Below, piece after piece: positions 32,539 through 44,647 of a stretch of 64,000 nucleotides of DNA; position 1 is the first letter of the stretch, and every line of letters begins with the position of its first letter. Source of the DNA: Chloranthus sessilifolius. Lineage: Eukaryota; Streptophyta; Magnoliopsida; Chloranthales; Chloranthaceae. A model generated the notes under the pieces. It worked only from the letters and a program-made list of their open reading frames with translations. It was not told where the DNA came from and searched no databases. Where the stretch lies: assembly GCA_021018995.1 (NCBI GenBank), contig CM037592.1, positions 74,465,301 to 74,529,300 on the forward strand. The letters are read 5' to 3'. The position numbers and the translations under genes are program-made.

Positions 32539-34400
32539 ATGAGCATCCATCAGAGGCTTGAGATGGCGTGAATACGAAGAATAAATCTCACTGATAGTGG
32601 TGATTCTCTGTTGTGGAACTACCATGGTAATCTTGTATACAATGAGGATCTGTCGGACAAGTCCGCTCAGCACCACCACGAGATTAACATGACCGGTGAT
32701 CAGGAAAACCCCTTCACCCCTCCAAGCACTAGCAACAACCACGGTAGAAAAGATGACAGTACCGGGCAGAACTTCACCACTCGACAACTCGTGGAACTCA
32801 GTGTCCAAAATTTAAGAAAGGGAGGTGGGGACGTCGAAGAACTACTTCGAGGCTTGGTGGCCGCAGACGAGACCATCAAGGAGTGGCAAGATAGAGAAGA
32901 GCAAGAATGACTAAGGCAAGAAAAGTTACCACCCACACCAAGCATAGTCTCAGCCCACGTGTCACCATTAGGACGAACCGTCCGTGCCCTCTTCAATTAC
33001 AATTGTCAAGACCGAACTCACCCCCGGGCTACCCAGAAAGATGTCACCGTAAGAGTAGAGGGCCTTCCCAAGATGCTCGACAAATACATGGCTAAGAGAG
33101 AATGCTCTTGTTGCTCATTTGGGTTTGACAAGTTCTGTTAAGACCTAGAGTTCGCCTTACCTGTAGGGTTCAAGCCGCCTAAGTTTAACAAATACAATGG
33201 CACGGGAAACCTGAATCACCATCTGGGGCTTTTCTGCAACGACTGTCGACCCATTCTCAATAATCAAGGGCTCCTGATACATTAATTCCAGAGATCGTTA
33301 GAAGGGGAAGCTCTTGATTTGTTCGTCGGACTCCCACATCACAACATTGACACATTCGATCATCTGATCGGACAATTTTTGGACTAGTATAAGCATCTGA
33401 TATAAGAGACGGTCAATCTTAGTAACCTGATGACGACCAAGAAAGAATCAGAGGACTTCATGGATTTCGTAGCACGTTGGAGGAAGTTAGCAACCGGCAC
33501 TGGAAGCCAGATGAAGGAAAAGGATGCAATTGGCATAATCATAAACAACATCAAGGAGCCTCTCCAAAGCACTCTTGTCATTAGCGATTGCCCAAACTTT
33601 GCCACTCTGCACTCACGCGTTAGTTGCATCCAGCGACATATAAAGGGACGAGACCTTGCCTTTTCGACAGTAATATCAAAGGTCGCTACTCCAGTGATTC
33701 AAAGTAGAAGAATAATAAGAAAGCCTCTGGCTCGGAGCAAGTCAACACCATCACCAACCAGGGTCAGAGAATCGGGAACGAAAATTACCAGCGAAGGAAT
33801 TTCGGTCAGAGTCCATACCAAAATCAGAATCAGCAGTGGTATCCTAATCAGAATCAGAACTAGTACCAAAATTGAAACCAATACCATAACCAAAACACTC
33901 AGAACTAGAACACAACTCAAAATTGGCCAGTCAACCCCTAGGGCTATAATAGCGTAGCTCCACCTCAGAAATTCAACCAACAATTTAGAGGCCCTACCAA
34001 GCCAAATGTGACCACTATCCTCCACTACCTGACACCATCCCCAACATATTCTACCTTCTTTGTCATCAAAACCTCATTCGATTCCTGCCAGAATGGCCAC
34101 AGCCTTGGCCGGCCAATCTTGATCATAGCAAGTTCTGTGCTTTTCATCGATATGTAAGACATAATTTGGAAGGCTGCTAGGTGCTGCGAGACATGATTTA
34201 TGACCTAGACGATCGAAACCAGATTGATTGGGAATCCTTTCAAAACTCTAACCAGAACAGTAATCAACCTCCTCCCAACTTAGGGATTATCAATAATCCC
34301 ATGCCCAATCCTAAGACCCATCACCCAGATCACTACACTAGATCCTCTGAGTCAACTCCCTTTTCATCCCTCTCCTCATCACTCATGTTAGTTTCTTAGA
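32539..34400 (+). pseudogene. Tat-2 gag
   Basis: The ATG at 32539 (MSIHQRLEM) matches the Tat-3 gag start at 38603. Landmarks are a leader to 32910 ending in an acidic IKEWQDREEQE, a capsid-like region with FKPPKFNKYNG (about 33170-33210), LEGEALDLFVGLP, and KKESEDFMDFVARWRKLA with IKEPLQSTLVISD (33430-33590). A Gln/Asn-rich tract spans 33776-33950, and a zinc-knuckle-like Cys-Ala-Phe-His ... His-x4-Cys lies at about 34133-34175. Gag packages element RNA. Multiple stops (32908, 33139, near 33284, 33385) and a frame change near 33680 make it non-functional. Confidence 0.82.
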
Positions 34401-36473
34401 GGCTTCAACCCATTCAGGTGATCGCCCTAGGCCCCGGCCATTCGCCTACATCCTTTGTCCCTGATCACCTGAATTGTTCCTCCGTCCCATCCCACCTTTG
34501 CTCAGGTTCGAGTTCAAGCCTTCAAAACTCAAAGATCAAGCTTCCAGCCTGTGGGACCTACTACACCCCCAAGTGCTGAGATCACTCCACCACCGCTCCC
34601 CCTATATGACTCCGAGCCTAAAAACAAAGACATTGTCCTTCAAACTGCGGAGAAAATTGTGGCATGGGTGGACAACGCCACTTAGAATACTTCGAAACAA
34701 CAACATGAGGCTACAGTGGAACACCACCCCGATGTCGAGATGAATCAACCAAGCGAAGGATCCGACAAGGAGGAAGCCCTGATCTCCACCTTTTTAGAAG
34801 AGGAAGATTACACTCAGTATCTCCCACCATGGAACGACATAGCTCCGCTACATATCCCCTCTTCAAATTTCACCCTATTCACGACAAGTACTACAACGGG
34901 ATCGTCTACGCCCTAGTATCAACGACCTACATGCCTGATCTTCAAATCAGGGACCAACTACCAACCACCACCATTCCCCCAAGAAAAGCAGAATGACGGT
35001 GCTCAATCATTGGAAAGGATAGAGAGGGAATGAGTAGTGAACCTATCTCCACCGCTTCATATGATCCCTTCGCCTCCAGTTTCAAAACCAATACCTCCAC
35101 CACCTCAGCCAAACGTAAGCAAAGCTCATCGCCTCGGTAAAGAGCCAACTCTAGAAATAGGTCAGGAATACGATGTTCTCCGGCACCTTGCGAAAGTACT
35201 AGTGTAAATATCAATCCTTGAGCTCATCAAGAAATCACTGAAACACCACCGACTATTGATAGAGACGCTGGATGAGACACATATGAATGAAGATACCACC
35301 CTGGATGAGCTACATGAGATTTCTTTGGTTATAGCACAACCCCCGAAACTCACTTTCACTGAGGCTGATATGCCTAAGGATTCAGTACGCGAAAGCTCCG
35401 CCCCAGTATACCTAACAGTTATGATTAGAGGCTTCTCAGTGTGGCATGCACTGGTCATCACATGAGCAGGGCTTAATATCTATCCCATAACAGGACACAA
35501 GATGCTCCAATATACCGAACAGGACATAAGGCATTCATCCTTGTCCCTCATTGTGTATGATGGTTCTCGACGCTTCGTTAAAGGAACTATCAAGTTGCAA
35601 GTCCACCTTGGGCCTGTCACTAAAGACTTCATATTCCATGTCTTCAATTCCACAAGCACCTATAACCTAATATTAGGGAGAAAGTGGTTGGAATCCATGA
35701 AGGCTGTCACATCTACTTACCACCAATGCGTCAAGTTCTTGCATGAGGACTCTATTGTCAGGATATACACCGATGCACCTCTCAAAGAAGTAGACACTGA
35801 TTATGTGGCAAACATTCCAACATCACATGAGTCCGTACTAAACACTAGCAACATCAAGAGGATGGGAAGTCTCGATGACACCTCAATAGCGGTAATCAGT
35901 CATCCCCCATTCCTCTCGACTAGCCAACAAAGACTAACAAAGAGAACAACAAGGCTTAACCTCACCCGCTTGTATGATATAATTCCAATCGTGATAAAGG
36001 GGTGCGACCTCATGTACCAGCTCGGATACATCCCGCATACGAGACTCAATAAGAATAGACAGGGACGCATAGGGCTAGTCATTCAAAAGAAAGTTCACAA
36101 GCACACAGGATTGGGTTACTAGTTAGACGGCAAGCATGCTGACCTCTTGCCGACATCACCAAAATGGTCACTCTATGACCATTTTATCTAGGGAACCACC
36201 AAAAATGTCGATGCACCGAGAAGAAAGGAAACATCCCTCACCGAATAGTAGGCAACAAAAATTGAGCAGATCGCTAAAGCCTTCACAGACCTGACAAGCT
36301 TGAACCGAAATGATGACGACATTGACAAACCACTTGAGGGTGTCTTACCGCTGTTCGATATTGAGGAATTTTGCACTACCGAAAGAAGAGAATAACTAGA
36401 ACTCGAGCCGCACATAGAAGACTGGGAGTCAACCAACGAGGAAGATATTCACATCGCCGCCATAGGAAATAAG
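34401..36473 (+). pseudogene. Tat-2 linker, protease and G-patch-like segment
   Basis: A Pro-rich and acidic linker (34550-35230, with EEALISTFLEEEDYTQYLPPW) leads into a retropepsin-like region. This comprises LTFTEADMPKDSVRESS (about 35350), YLTVMIRGF, then the catalytic site, then SLIVYDGSRRFVKG and YNLILGRKWLESM (to about 35700). The catalytic Asp-Thr-Gly of this family is destroyed: the codons read Ile, Thr, stop at 35456-35464, while Tat-3 keeps DTGAG. Further on, 36000-36120 is Gly-rich with G-patch-like spacing (LGYIPH, then GRIG, then TGLGY). The frame is cut at 36473 by Tat-3. Confidence 0.82.
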
Positions 36474-36689
36474 TGTAGACACCCCCATTTTGCCCTCTTG
36501 GAATATATAAACTTGTTCGATCAACCTTTGACCTTGCCTAAGATCTCCGGGAAAGGACTAACCTTTTTCAAAGACTTTAAAACCCTACACGGGGACCATG
36601 CATTGAAACAATAGTACATGGTCGGGACCCAAGCTAAAATAATAGCTCTGTGGCTCGGACTCGGCTTGAACTCAAAAAAGTCTTGAATT

Positions 36690-37255
36690 ATGCGCCCTAT
36701 ACAGCGCGCATAACTCGATTACACGCCTTACAAGCGGTGTGCAATTGGTCCCTCTTGGACTAGGATTTCACTTCCTGAGGATCGCCGAGACCTTCATTAT
36801 GCGCTTTGCTAGGCGCGCATAATCATATTGCACGCTTCACCACCTGCGCGCAATTAGTCCATTTTGGATGCACCCTTCTAGAAATTGCCTATGATGCAAT
36901 TGTACGCCCACTGTAGAGCGTGTAATCGGATTATGTGCCTCAGCAGTAGTGCATAATTGATTCCTAAGCCAACTAGATCTCTAATTACCTACACCGTGTG
37001 AAAATTCCCTATTATGCGTTCTTAATCCAGCGTATAATTGATTGTGCGCACTACACAGAGCGCACAATTAGTCTAATTAGACTAGAACTAGGATACCCGA
37101 CTGAGCCAGTCAGCCGGTCACTCACTAAGTCAGTCACCGACTCAAAGTGATTGTGCGCCTGATACAGCGCACATAATTCAATTGGGAGCACTAAACAGGG
37201 CGTATAATTGAGATTCATCGACCAATTGTACGCACCCCACAGGCCGCGCAATTTC
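36690..37255. repeat. GCGC hairpin-motif array in Tat-3 LTR
   Basis: Many units of GCGCATAATT or GCGCACAATT paired with their inverse. The clearest, 37041-37068, has perfect 9-bp arms ATTGTGCGC and GCGCACAAT around a 10-base loop. They lie upstream of the TATA box at 37265. Confidence 0.85.
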
Positions 37256-37264
37256 CCAAATACC

Positions 37265-37272
37265 TATAAATA
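37265..37272 (+). promoter_or_regulatory. TATA box of Tat-3 LTR
   Basis: TATAAATA in CCTATAAATAGGACC, about ten bases after the last GCGC motif. Confidence 0.75.
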
Positions 37273-37394
37273 GGACCCACCACCACGATTCAAAAACACA
37301 TCAATTCATTATCACACGGATTTCTCTCGAGTTCCGACCTTCAAGCTTAAGGATTCGAGATTTCTCTCTGTGGCTTTGGCCTCAGGTATACTTT

Positions 37395-37780
37395 CCTTCT
37401 AGTTTTTAATGCTTATAGTTCTAGTTCTTTGTTCTAGTCCTTAGTTCTAGATCATTAGTTTTAGACCTTAGGTTCTTAAGCATTTAGCTCTAGATCTTAG
37501 ATTTTAAATCTCTTTGATCCTTAATTTTTACCTTTTTTATCATGGTTCTAGTTCTTAGGTTCAAGAACCAGTTCTTCTTTTCTTAAATCTAGTTCTAGAT
37601 TTAGGTTCTAGCCCTCTAGTTCTTAGATTCTAGATTTTAGATATTAGGTTTTAATTTGAATTTCTAATTTTTTTTTAAAATTTGAGTTCCTAGTTTCTGA
37701 AATCAGTCCTTAATTTTAGTCTTAAATTCAGTCTTAGAATTTTTTTAATATTAGTTCTAATTCTTAAATCGATTTTCGAT
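37395..37780. repeat. Degenerate TTCTAG repeats in Tat-3 LTR
   Basis: Counterpart of 31060-31560, shorter and more T-rich. Confidence 0.75.
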
Positions 37781-37949
37781 CCGTAAATCCATAATTTATA
37801 AGTCAAAATTTAATTTTCAACCCATTTTATCGCTAAAATAATCCCTAGCCACCAGATTTGCCCAAGGGAGCTTACGGAGGGTACCCGGGAATGGGGCCAA
37901 TCCTCCTTAGCATAGCAGGCCCAAAACCCCTTTCTATAAATTTTTTAGT

Positions 37950-38110
37950 AAAATTAGTATATTCACTTTAATTAGAATTTTAATAGAATTAGTATATTTT
38001 TAATTAATTAGAGTTTCAATAGAAGTAGTACATTCTTAATTAGCTTCCATATTTGAATTCTTAGCAAGATTTGGAGACTTAACTAATTAGGCTTTTTAAC
38101 AGGATTAAAA
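37950..38110. repeat. Degenerate ATTAGA tandem repeats in Tat-3 LTR
   Basis: Counterpart of 31725-32100 with fewer recognisable units, so the repeat changes length between copies. Confidence 0.7.
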
Positions 38111-38479
38111 ATTGATTAGATCCTTGAAAACTATAGCAAGAGTAGGAAAGGCAAAAAGTAGTTCGAAGAGGATTAGGAAAGCTAGCTTGACTAAACTTAT
38201 AGGCGACTCAGTGTTGCTGACATTGGCCAGCCGATGATTTAGTAAAGAAAACAACCCATATCTCCACCCCAGAAGGCATGATCAATGACGTGTTACAGCG
38301 TCGTTAAACATTTGCAGCTGGCGATCGCAGTGAACCAAGTATTTTTATGAGATTTACCATCCTTTTTTTCGATATTTGATTATCTCTAAATAACACCGCC
38401 TTTGCCAAAGTCCACTTGGATCGAATTAGGCCACTCTTTTTGGGGACCGAGAGGACATAAAAAGTGCATACCAACAGAT

Positions 38480-38497
38480 TGGCGATCGTGATGGGAC
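38480..38497 (+). other. Primer-binding site of Tat-3
   Basis: TGGCGATCGTGATGGGAC, one base different from Tat-2, three bases after the LTR. Confidence 0.7.
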
Positions 38498-38602
38498 TTC
38501 TTGTCGCCAAAGCTGCTTGTATTTAGTTAATTTTCCTTTTCTTCTAGTTAAGTTTGTTTTAGTTTTATTACTTTTCGCATTTAAGTCTACTGCCGAGAGC
38601 AC

Positions 38603-40400
38603 ATGAGCATACACCAGAGGCTCGAGATGCTAGGAATACGAAGGATTATAATCAATGACCCACCGTTATGGTGGTACCATAATAACCTGTTATACCACGA
38701 GCAACCCCTTGAGGATTCAACACAATACAACACGGTAGTCAACATGGCCGGTGGTGAGGAAACTCCCTTCACACTGAACACCAACCTCAATGACGGACAC
38801 AGAGACAACAACTTTGGGTTGAACTTTATGGCTCAACAATTTGTTGACCTCAGCATCCAGAAATTTCAAAGAGGAGGAGACAAAGGTGACGAACTACTCC
38901 GCGACTTAGCCACAACATACAAGACCATCAAAGAATGGCAGGAGGCAGAAGAACAAGAGCGACAAAGACAGGAGAGGCCACCCCCCACTCCGAAAATGAT
39001 ATCACTGGATGTGTCGCCACCTAGGCACACTCTCCACACACTCCTCAGTAATGGACATCAAGATAGAATCCGTTCGTAGACCGCTAGGCAAGACGCTATC
39101 GTAAGGATAGAGGATTTCCCTAAGATGATCGATGAATACATGACTAAGAAAAATCGCCTTGGTTTGTCATTCTGGTTCGATAATTTTTATTGAGACCTCG
39201 AATTTAATCTACCTGCGAGATTTAAACCCCTGAAGTTTAGCAAGTATAACGACACTGAGAATCCAAACCACCATCTGGCATTGTTCTGCAATGACTATTG
39301 GCCTATTCGCGATAATCACTGACTCCTGATACACTACTTTCAGAGGTCACTTAAAGGGGAAGCCCTTAATTAGTTTGCTGGGCTCCCGCTACATAAAATC
39401 GATACATTCGAAGAATTAGCCAGACAGTTCTTAGATCAATACAAGCATCTGATATAGGAGGCAGTCAGTCTCAGCGACTTGATGACGACAAAGTAGGAAA
39501 CCAAAGAAGACTTCGTAGATTTCGTGTCACGCTGGAGGAAACTTGTGGCTCGCACAAAAATTCAAATGAGAGAAAAGGATGCAATTGACATCATCATAGA
39601 TAACGTCGAGGGCCCCTTTGAAGTGCTCTGATCATAAGTGATTGCTTAGACTTCACTACTCTTCATCTGTGTGCCAGTCGCATTCAATGACACATAAAGG
39701 GAGGTGACCTCGCCTTCTCGATCATGGCATCGAAGGCGTCAACTTTTGGCGATTTGAAACCCCGAAATAACAAGAAAGGTTCAGGCTCTGAGCAAGTTAA
39801 CATAGTCGCTAATCAAAATCAAGGCAATGGGAATGATCAGTAGAGGAATTCTGGTCAGTGTCAATACTAGAATGAGCAATGGTATGCCAATCAAAATTAG
39901 AATCAATATCCTAACCAAAACTAGTATCTTATCCAGAATCAAAATGCTGCCCGAAACTGTCCTGCCAATGCCTAGGGCTTTAATAACGTACCACCACCCC
40001 AAAACTTTAATCAACAGACCCGAGGTCCCTATTAGCCTAGACGAGATCATTATCCTCCATTACCCAATACCATCCCAAATATTTTCTGCCTCTTAAGTGA
40101 TTAGAACCTCATTCGTTTCCCACCAGAGCGGCTACAGCCCTGGCTTGCTAACCTCAATTACACCAAGTTCTGCGCTTTCCACTGGTATGCAGGATATAAC
40201 CTAGAAGACTGTTGGGTATTAAGAGATATGATATATGACATGAACGATCGGAACCAAATTGACTGAGAATCCCTTCAAAATTCTAACCAAAATAACCAAC
40301 AACCTTTACAAAACCTCAGAATCATCAATAACCCTTTGCCAAACCATAATTAGGGACCGGTCACCCATGTCACCACAGTAGACCTTCCAGACCGAGCCCC
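38603..40400 (+). pseudogene. Tat-3 gag
   Basis: The ATG at 38603 starts the longest intact Gag frame of this family here (158 residues, MSIHQRLEMLGIRR ... PPPTPKMISLDVSP). After a stop it continues with FPKMIDEYM, FKPLKFSKYN, LKGEALN and DFVSRWRKLV to about 39620, where a frameshift follows. A Gln/Asn-rich tract (39805-39980) is broken by several TAG stops. A zinc-knuckle-like Cys-Ala-Phe-His ... Cys lies at about 40165-40210, where one His of the Tat-2 version is Tyr. It is otherwise collinear with Tat-2 gag and is non-functional. Confidence 0.82.
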
Positions 40401-42492
40401 TTTTCATCCATCTACTCTCATCACCTGAGTTAGCCGTCTTAACGCCACAACCAGTCCACATAATCCTCCAAGGCCCACCGTCATTCCACCTCACCCTTCT
40501 ACCTTCATAACCCGAGTTAAACCACCAATTCTGCCGCCCTACCCAAACTTCACTCGAGTTCGAGTTCAATCATTCTAAGCATGAAGGCCTACCATTTAGC
40601 CCTTAGAGCCTTCTACACCCCTGAACTTTGACGAAGCTCCTGATAGCGCTGAGGCAGAATATGAAGACCAGGTCCTCCAAACCCCAGAATAGGTCGCGAC
40701 ATGGGTAGATAAGGTCACTTGGAATACCACTAGTCAACAACACAAGGAGCCAATAGAAGAACACCCATCAGCAGTGGAGAGAAAATAATAGGAGAAAAAA
40801 CTCGCTAAGGAAGAAGTACTAATCTCTGCATTCCTCGAAGAGGAAGACTACACTCAATATCTCCCACCTTGGAATGGAATAGCCTCGGTACGCATTCCCT
40901 CGTCGAACTTCACTCCATTCACAACAAGTACCACAATGAATCCTTTGACACTCTAAGGATTGCACCAGACATGCCCAGTCCTTAAATCTGGAACCAACTA
41001 TCCGCCCCCACCATTCCCTAGGAAAAATAGAGCAACAACTCACAACCATCTGATCAGATAACCAAAGAACGAGGAGTGAACGTGCCCTCATGTCATCCCT
41101 CCACCTTCAGTACCAGTGCCTCAACCAGCTCAACAAAACGGGTGTAGAGAACATCGACCCGACAAAGAACCTACCCTGGAAATAGGTAAGGAATATGATC
41201 TTCTCTAATACCTCGCAAAGGTGTCAACATAGATATCGATCCTCGAACTCATCAAGAAATAGCTAGAGCATCACCAACTACTCATGAAGACATTAGATGA
41301 GGCGTACGTGAGCGAAGATACCACTTTAGATAAGCTGCATGAGATCGCCTCGGTTATGACTCAACCTCCTGCACTCACCTTCACTGAAGTTGACATGCCT
41401 AAAGAAACGTTACGTGGGAGTTCGGCTCCTATATATCTGACCATCATAATCAAAGGGTTTTTAGTACCCCACGCATTGGTTGACACCGGAGCAGGACTTA
41501 ACATCTGTCCTATAATGACATTAAAGATCCTTGAATATATCGAACAAGATATAAGGCCTTCATCCTTATTCCTCATCGCTTATGATGGCTCTCGGCTTTT
41601 CGTCAAGGAAACGATCAAATTGCAAGTTTGCCTCAGGCCAGTCACCAAGGACGTCACTTTCAATGTCTCGATTCCTCAAGCACTTATAATCTGATATTAG
41701 GGAGGAAGTAGCTGGAATCCATGAAGGCAGTAGCATCGACATATCACCAGTGTGTCAAATTCACGCATGAAGATTCCATCATCAGGATATACACCGATAC
41801 ACTTATTAAAGAAATCGACACAGACTATGTGGCGAGCATTCCAGCAGCGGATGACTCGATATTAAGCAAAAGGCATATAAAGAAGATGCAAGAGCTTGAC
41901 GATGCATCGATGGTGAAAGCTAGCTACCCTCGATCCCTCCAACCCACAAACCAAAAGTAGTGAGAAGAGAAGCCTGGCCTGATCTCCCCTGACTATACGA
42001 CATAAACCCGCCCGTGGCAAAAGGATGGGACCTGATGTATTAGCTAGGATACATCCCTCACACTGGACTCGACAAAGACAAGCAAGGATGCATAAGACCG
42101 GTAGTACCAAATAAGTTATGTAAATACATCGGATTAGGCTACCAGTCAGACAGTAAGCAAGTTGACATCTTACCTACTTCACCAAAGTGATCGCTCTACG
42201 ACCATTTCATTTATGGAACTACTGAGAAGGCTAATGTGCCAAAGAGAAAACATGAGCCATCCTTCACTGGGTCTCAGACAACCAAGATCGAGCAAGTGAC
42301 TAAAGCCTTTGCTGACCTGACGGACCTAAGACATGATAGTGATGACATGGATAAACCACTTGAAGGAGTCAGACCATTATTCAAAACCTCTGAAGAGCCA
42401 GAGCCATGCACAGAAGATTGGGAGTCAACCGACGAGGAGGACTTCCACATCGCTACAGTAGCAAATGAGGAAGAACCAGAGTTAGGGGTGCC
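40401..42492 (+). pseudogene. Tat-3 linker, protease and G-patch-like segment
   Basis: The linker (40600-41280) is degraded but keeps EEEDYTQYLPPW at about 40840. The protease region (41284-41694) reads LTFTEVDMPKETLRGSS, YLTIIIKGF, then VDTGAGLNICP with the catalytic DTG at about 41482, then LIAYDGSRLFVK. A frameshift at about 41675 precedes the LGRK block. The next frame (41721-41960) carries AVASTYHQCVKF, and the G-patch-like stretch (LGYIPHTGLDKDKQG ... GLGYQ) is at 42020-42145. An acidic region (DWESTDEEDFHIATVANEE) runs to 42492, where Athila-B inserted. The protease would cut the Gag-Pol polyprotein. Confidence 0.83.
42488..42492. repeat. Target-site duplication of Athila-B, left copy, GTGCC
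   Basis: Perfect match to 54567-54571. Confidence 0.92.
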
Positions 42493-42769
42493 TGTTAAGT
42501 GGGGAAAAATGCCCCTTTTCACCCTTTAACATGACCATTGACAGACCTGTGAGCACACTAATAAGCCTCTGTTGAGTGATTTTTGTAGATAGTAGGGAAA
42601 GCTAGTAATAATGCAAAAAACCACTTAACAATGCCCACAAAGAAGCCATCTCTCAGCACTATGCAGACCCAGCAACAGCACACTAGAGGGCAGCACATCA
42701 CTGAGCCCTTGGAATGCGTGGCTACAGCAGAACAAAGGAAAGGAAGTGAAGACAAGTCTTAAAACAACC

Positions 42770-43290
42770 TATCAAAAGTGCATCTAGAAGAGTTTGATAG
42801 AAGCTGAAGGATAGAAGAGAAGAATTCGTGCAGTTGGAGAAGGGTTCGATAGGATCTGAAGGCAGAAAGAGGAAGACATGTGCTGAAGTGAGGGATTCGA
42901 TAGGATCCCTGAACCTATCACACAGATGAATGAAAGAGAAAGCTCATCCTATCGAAAGCTTGCCTGAGGAGAAAAAGAGAACCTGTCGAAGGCTTCCTGA
43001 ACCTATCGAAATGAAGATGCTGGAATTGAACCTATCGAAGGATGCATAAGCCTTTTGATAGGAATGAGAGCCAACCTATCGGGATGACGGCATGCAGAGC
43101 GAAACCTGTCGAAAAGGACCTCTGGACCTATCGAACTACTCAGCCAACCTATCGAATACCCCAGATAATGGGCTGAGGACCCTGAAGCTTCAAAGAGAAA
43201 ACTCATCCTATCGGTACCTATCGAAGAGACCAGGGAACCTATCGAAAGGGACTACAAGCTTACTTTTAACTTGTCGAAAGCTTCTCCAAC
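42770..43290. repeat. CCTATCGA motif array in Athila-B 5' LTR
   Basis: About 20 copies of ACCTATCGAA or its variants (CCTGTCGAA, CCTATCAA, ACTTGTCGAAA) and the inverse TTCGATAGG lie within 520 bases, separated by unrelated sequence. Most are in the plus orientation and about five are inverted. The partner array in the 3' LTR is at 52695-53230. Confidence 0.92.
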
Positions 43291-43488
43291 TTGTCGAAAT
43301 CATGTGCTGGACTCCTCAGAAACTATGCTATGCACACGTTGAGACTTGGTAACCTGCTGCACACAAACCAAGGCACTTTGGTGACTGGCACGAGGTTCTA
43401 GAAGATGCCTCAGAAAGCCCTAATCGACCCACATACTTTAACAGAACTCTAACAAACTATTTTTGGTGGGAAAAATAGAGGAGAAAGA

Positions 43489-43497
43489 TATATATAG
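43489..43497 (+). promoter_or_regulatory. LTR promoter TATA box of Athila-B
   Basis: TATATATAG, about 200 bases downstream of the array. The 3' LTR copy is CTATATATAG at 53436. Confidence 0.7.
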
Positions 43498-44629
43498 AGA
43501 TACCCAATTGCCATTGGGGAAGATGGAAATTCTGAACAATTTCCTAGAGATCAGAGCTTGCAGCGGGATTCTATTCTCCTTCCTTTAGCCCAACCATGGT
43601 TGGCTAATTCCCTAGGAGCAGCAAGGAGTGAGTTAGATCTATGATTGGGTAAGGTTAAGAGTGTTGTTGAGGTTAATTGCTGCATAGACTATAGATCGGA
43701 GAGCATTTCATTGTAGAGTGAGTTTGATTGCAATGTAAATATTGCTTTCAATGTTTTAATTAGATCTAAAGCTCTTTTGATTCCTTTTGATGCTTGATCA
43801 GATTTGTGTAGAGGAGTTGCTTGATCAGCTCACCCACTTAACTGGTAGACCTCTTAGATATCATCTGGATTCCCTGGATCTGATATCCCTATAATTTCCT
43901 GTGTCTGTGACCTAGAAATTGCAGCATCTGTAGTGGTTTTAATTGTTCTAATTGAGGCTCTGGCTTTGTAGGAGATCTCTAGGATGGTCTGTGACCATTA
44001 AAGTGGACAGATCATAACCTTAAGGTAAATATAAGCTCAGGCCTCAATTAGATTCATCTGCTGCAATCCATGGATTCGATAAAGTCTATTAGATGGTCTG
44101 TGACCATTAAAGTGGACAGATCATAGCCTTAAGACCAGGTTGATCCTGTCATTTAGAGTGGAATTTATACCCTGCAGCTGTGCTTGTGGCCAGCTGAGGG
44201 ACTTGTGTTCTTTTGAACCCCTGTAATAACCTTAGCTCAACCTGATTGCAGTGAAAACAACCTCCAAGCTGTCCTTCTCTATTTTTTGAGTTTTTAAACC
44301 CTCCATCTGTAAGATCCGAGGCTCTAGTTTCGATCTAAGACAATCTGCATTTTAATTGTAGTTTAGATTAAGTGAAAATCTAATCTAATCTCTCCCCTAT
44401 CTTTTAGCTAGACCAACATTAGTTAGGGTGCCAGATCTCTTATAGATCTAGAGATTTACCTAATTCCAAACCACCTCTCTGTGGACTTTCCCCTACTTAC
44501 TTTTAAAACTTGCTACAAAGGATCCTGTATCTTGCAAGCCTAGGATCTCCCAGCTGTGCCGAACCCATCTCTGTTTTCTCTTGATGTTTACACCATAAAT
44601 CAGCACACTGGAATTCCCCAACAAGTTTT

Positions 44630-44647
44630 TGGCGCCGCTGCCGGGGA
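44630..44647 (+). other. Primer-binding site of Athila-B, tRNA-Asp type
   Basis: TGGCGCCGCTGCCGGGGA lies six bases after the LTR. It is the classical Athila-type PBS. Confidence 0.92.

Larger units (their letters stand above)
30221..36473 (+). mobile_element. Tat-2: Tat-type Ty3-gypsy element, 5' LTR to protease, cut by Tat-3
   Basis: It comprises LTR (30221-32396), PBS, gag (32539-34400), linker, protease and a G-patch-like segment. It is interrupted at 36473 by the LTR of a second copy of the same family. Collinear comparison with Tat-3 shows that the protein region was cut in mid-frame, which favours a nested insertion over normal tandem structure. RT and integrase are not in view. Confidence 0.85.
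36474..38476 (+). repeat. 5' LTR of Tat-3 (2003 bp)
   Basis: It begins TGTAGACACCCCC and ends CATACCAACA. It is collinear with the Tat-2 LTR in its hairpin array, TATA box, TTCTAG repeat, GCCCAAGGGAGCTTACGGAG block and ATTAGA repeat, but clearly diverged. It is a different insertion of the same family and not the partner LTR of Tat-2, because a PBS and gag follow it. Confidence 0.87.
42493..44623 (+). repeat. 5' LTR of Athila-B (2131 bp)
   Basis: It begins TGTTAAGTGGGG and ends GGAATTCCCCAACA. It holds the CCTATCGA array (42770-43290), a TATA box (43489) and two copies of a GATGGTCTGTGACCATTAAA phrase (about 43992 and 44094) that also has relatives in the Athila-A and Athila-C LTRs (TGTGACCATTTGAGTGGACAG type). 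Confidence 0.94.

Noticed and set aside
30221..42492. Tat-2 and Tat-3 as the two LTRs and interior of one element, or a tandem gene duplication
   Set aside because: The second LTR is followed by its own PBS and gag, and the first unit is cut in mid-frame. Nesting explains this better, although unequal recombination cannot be wholly excluded.
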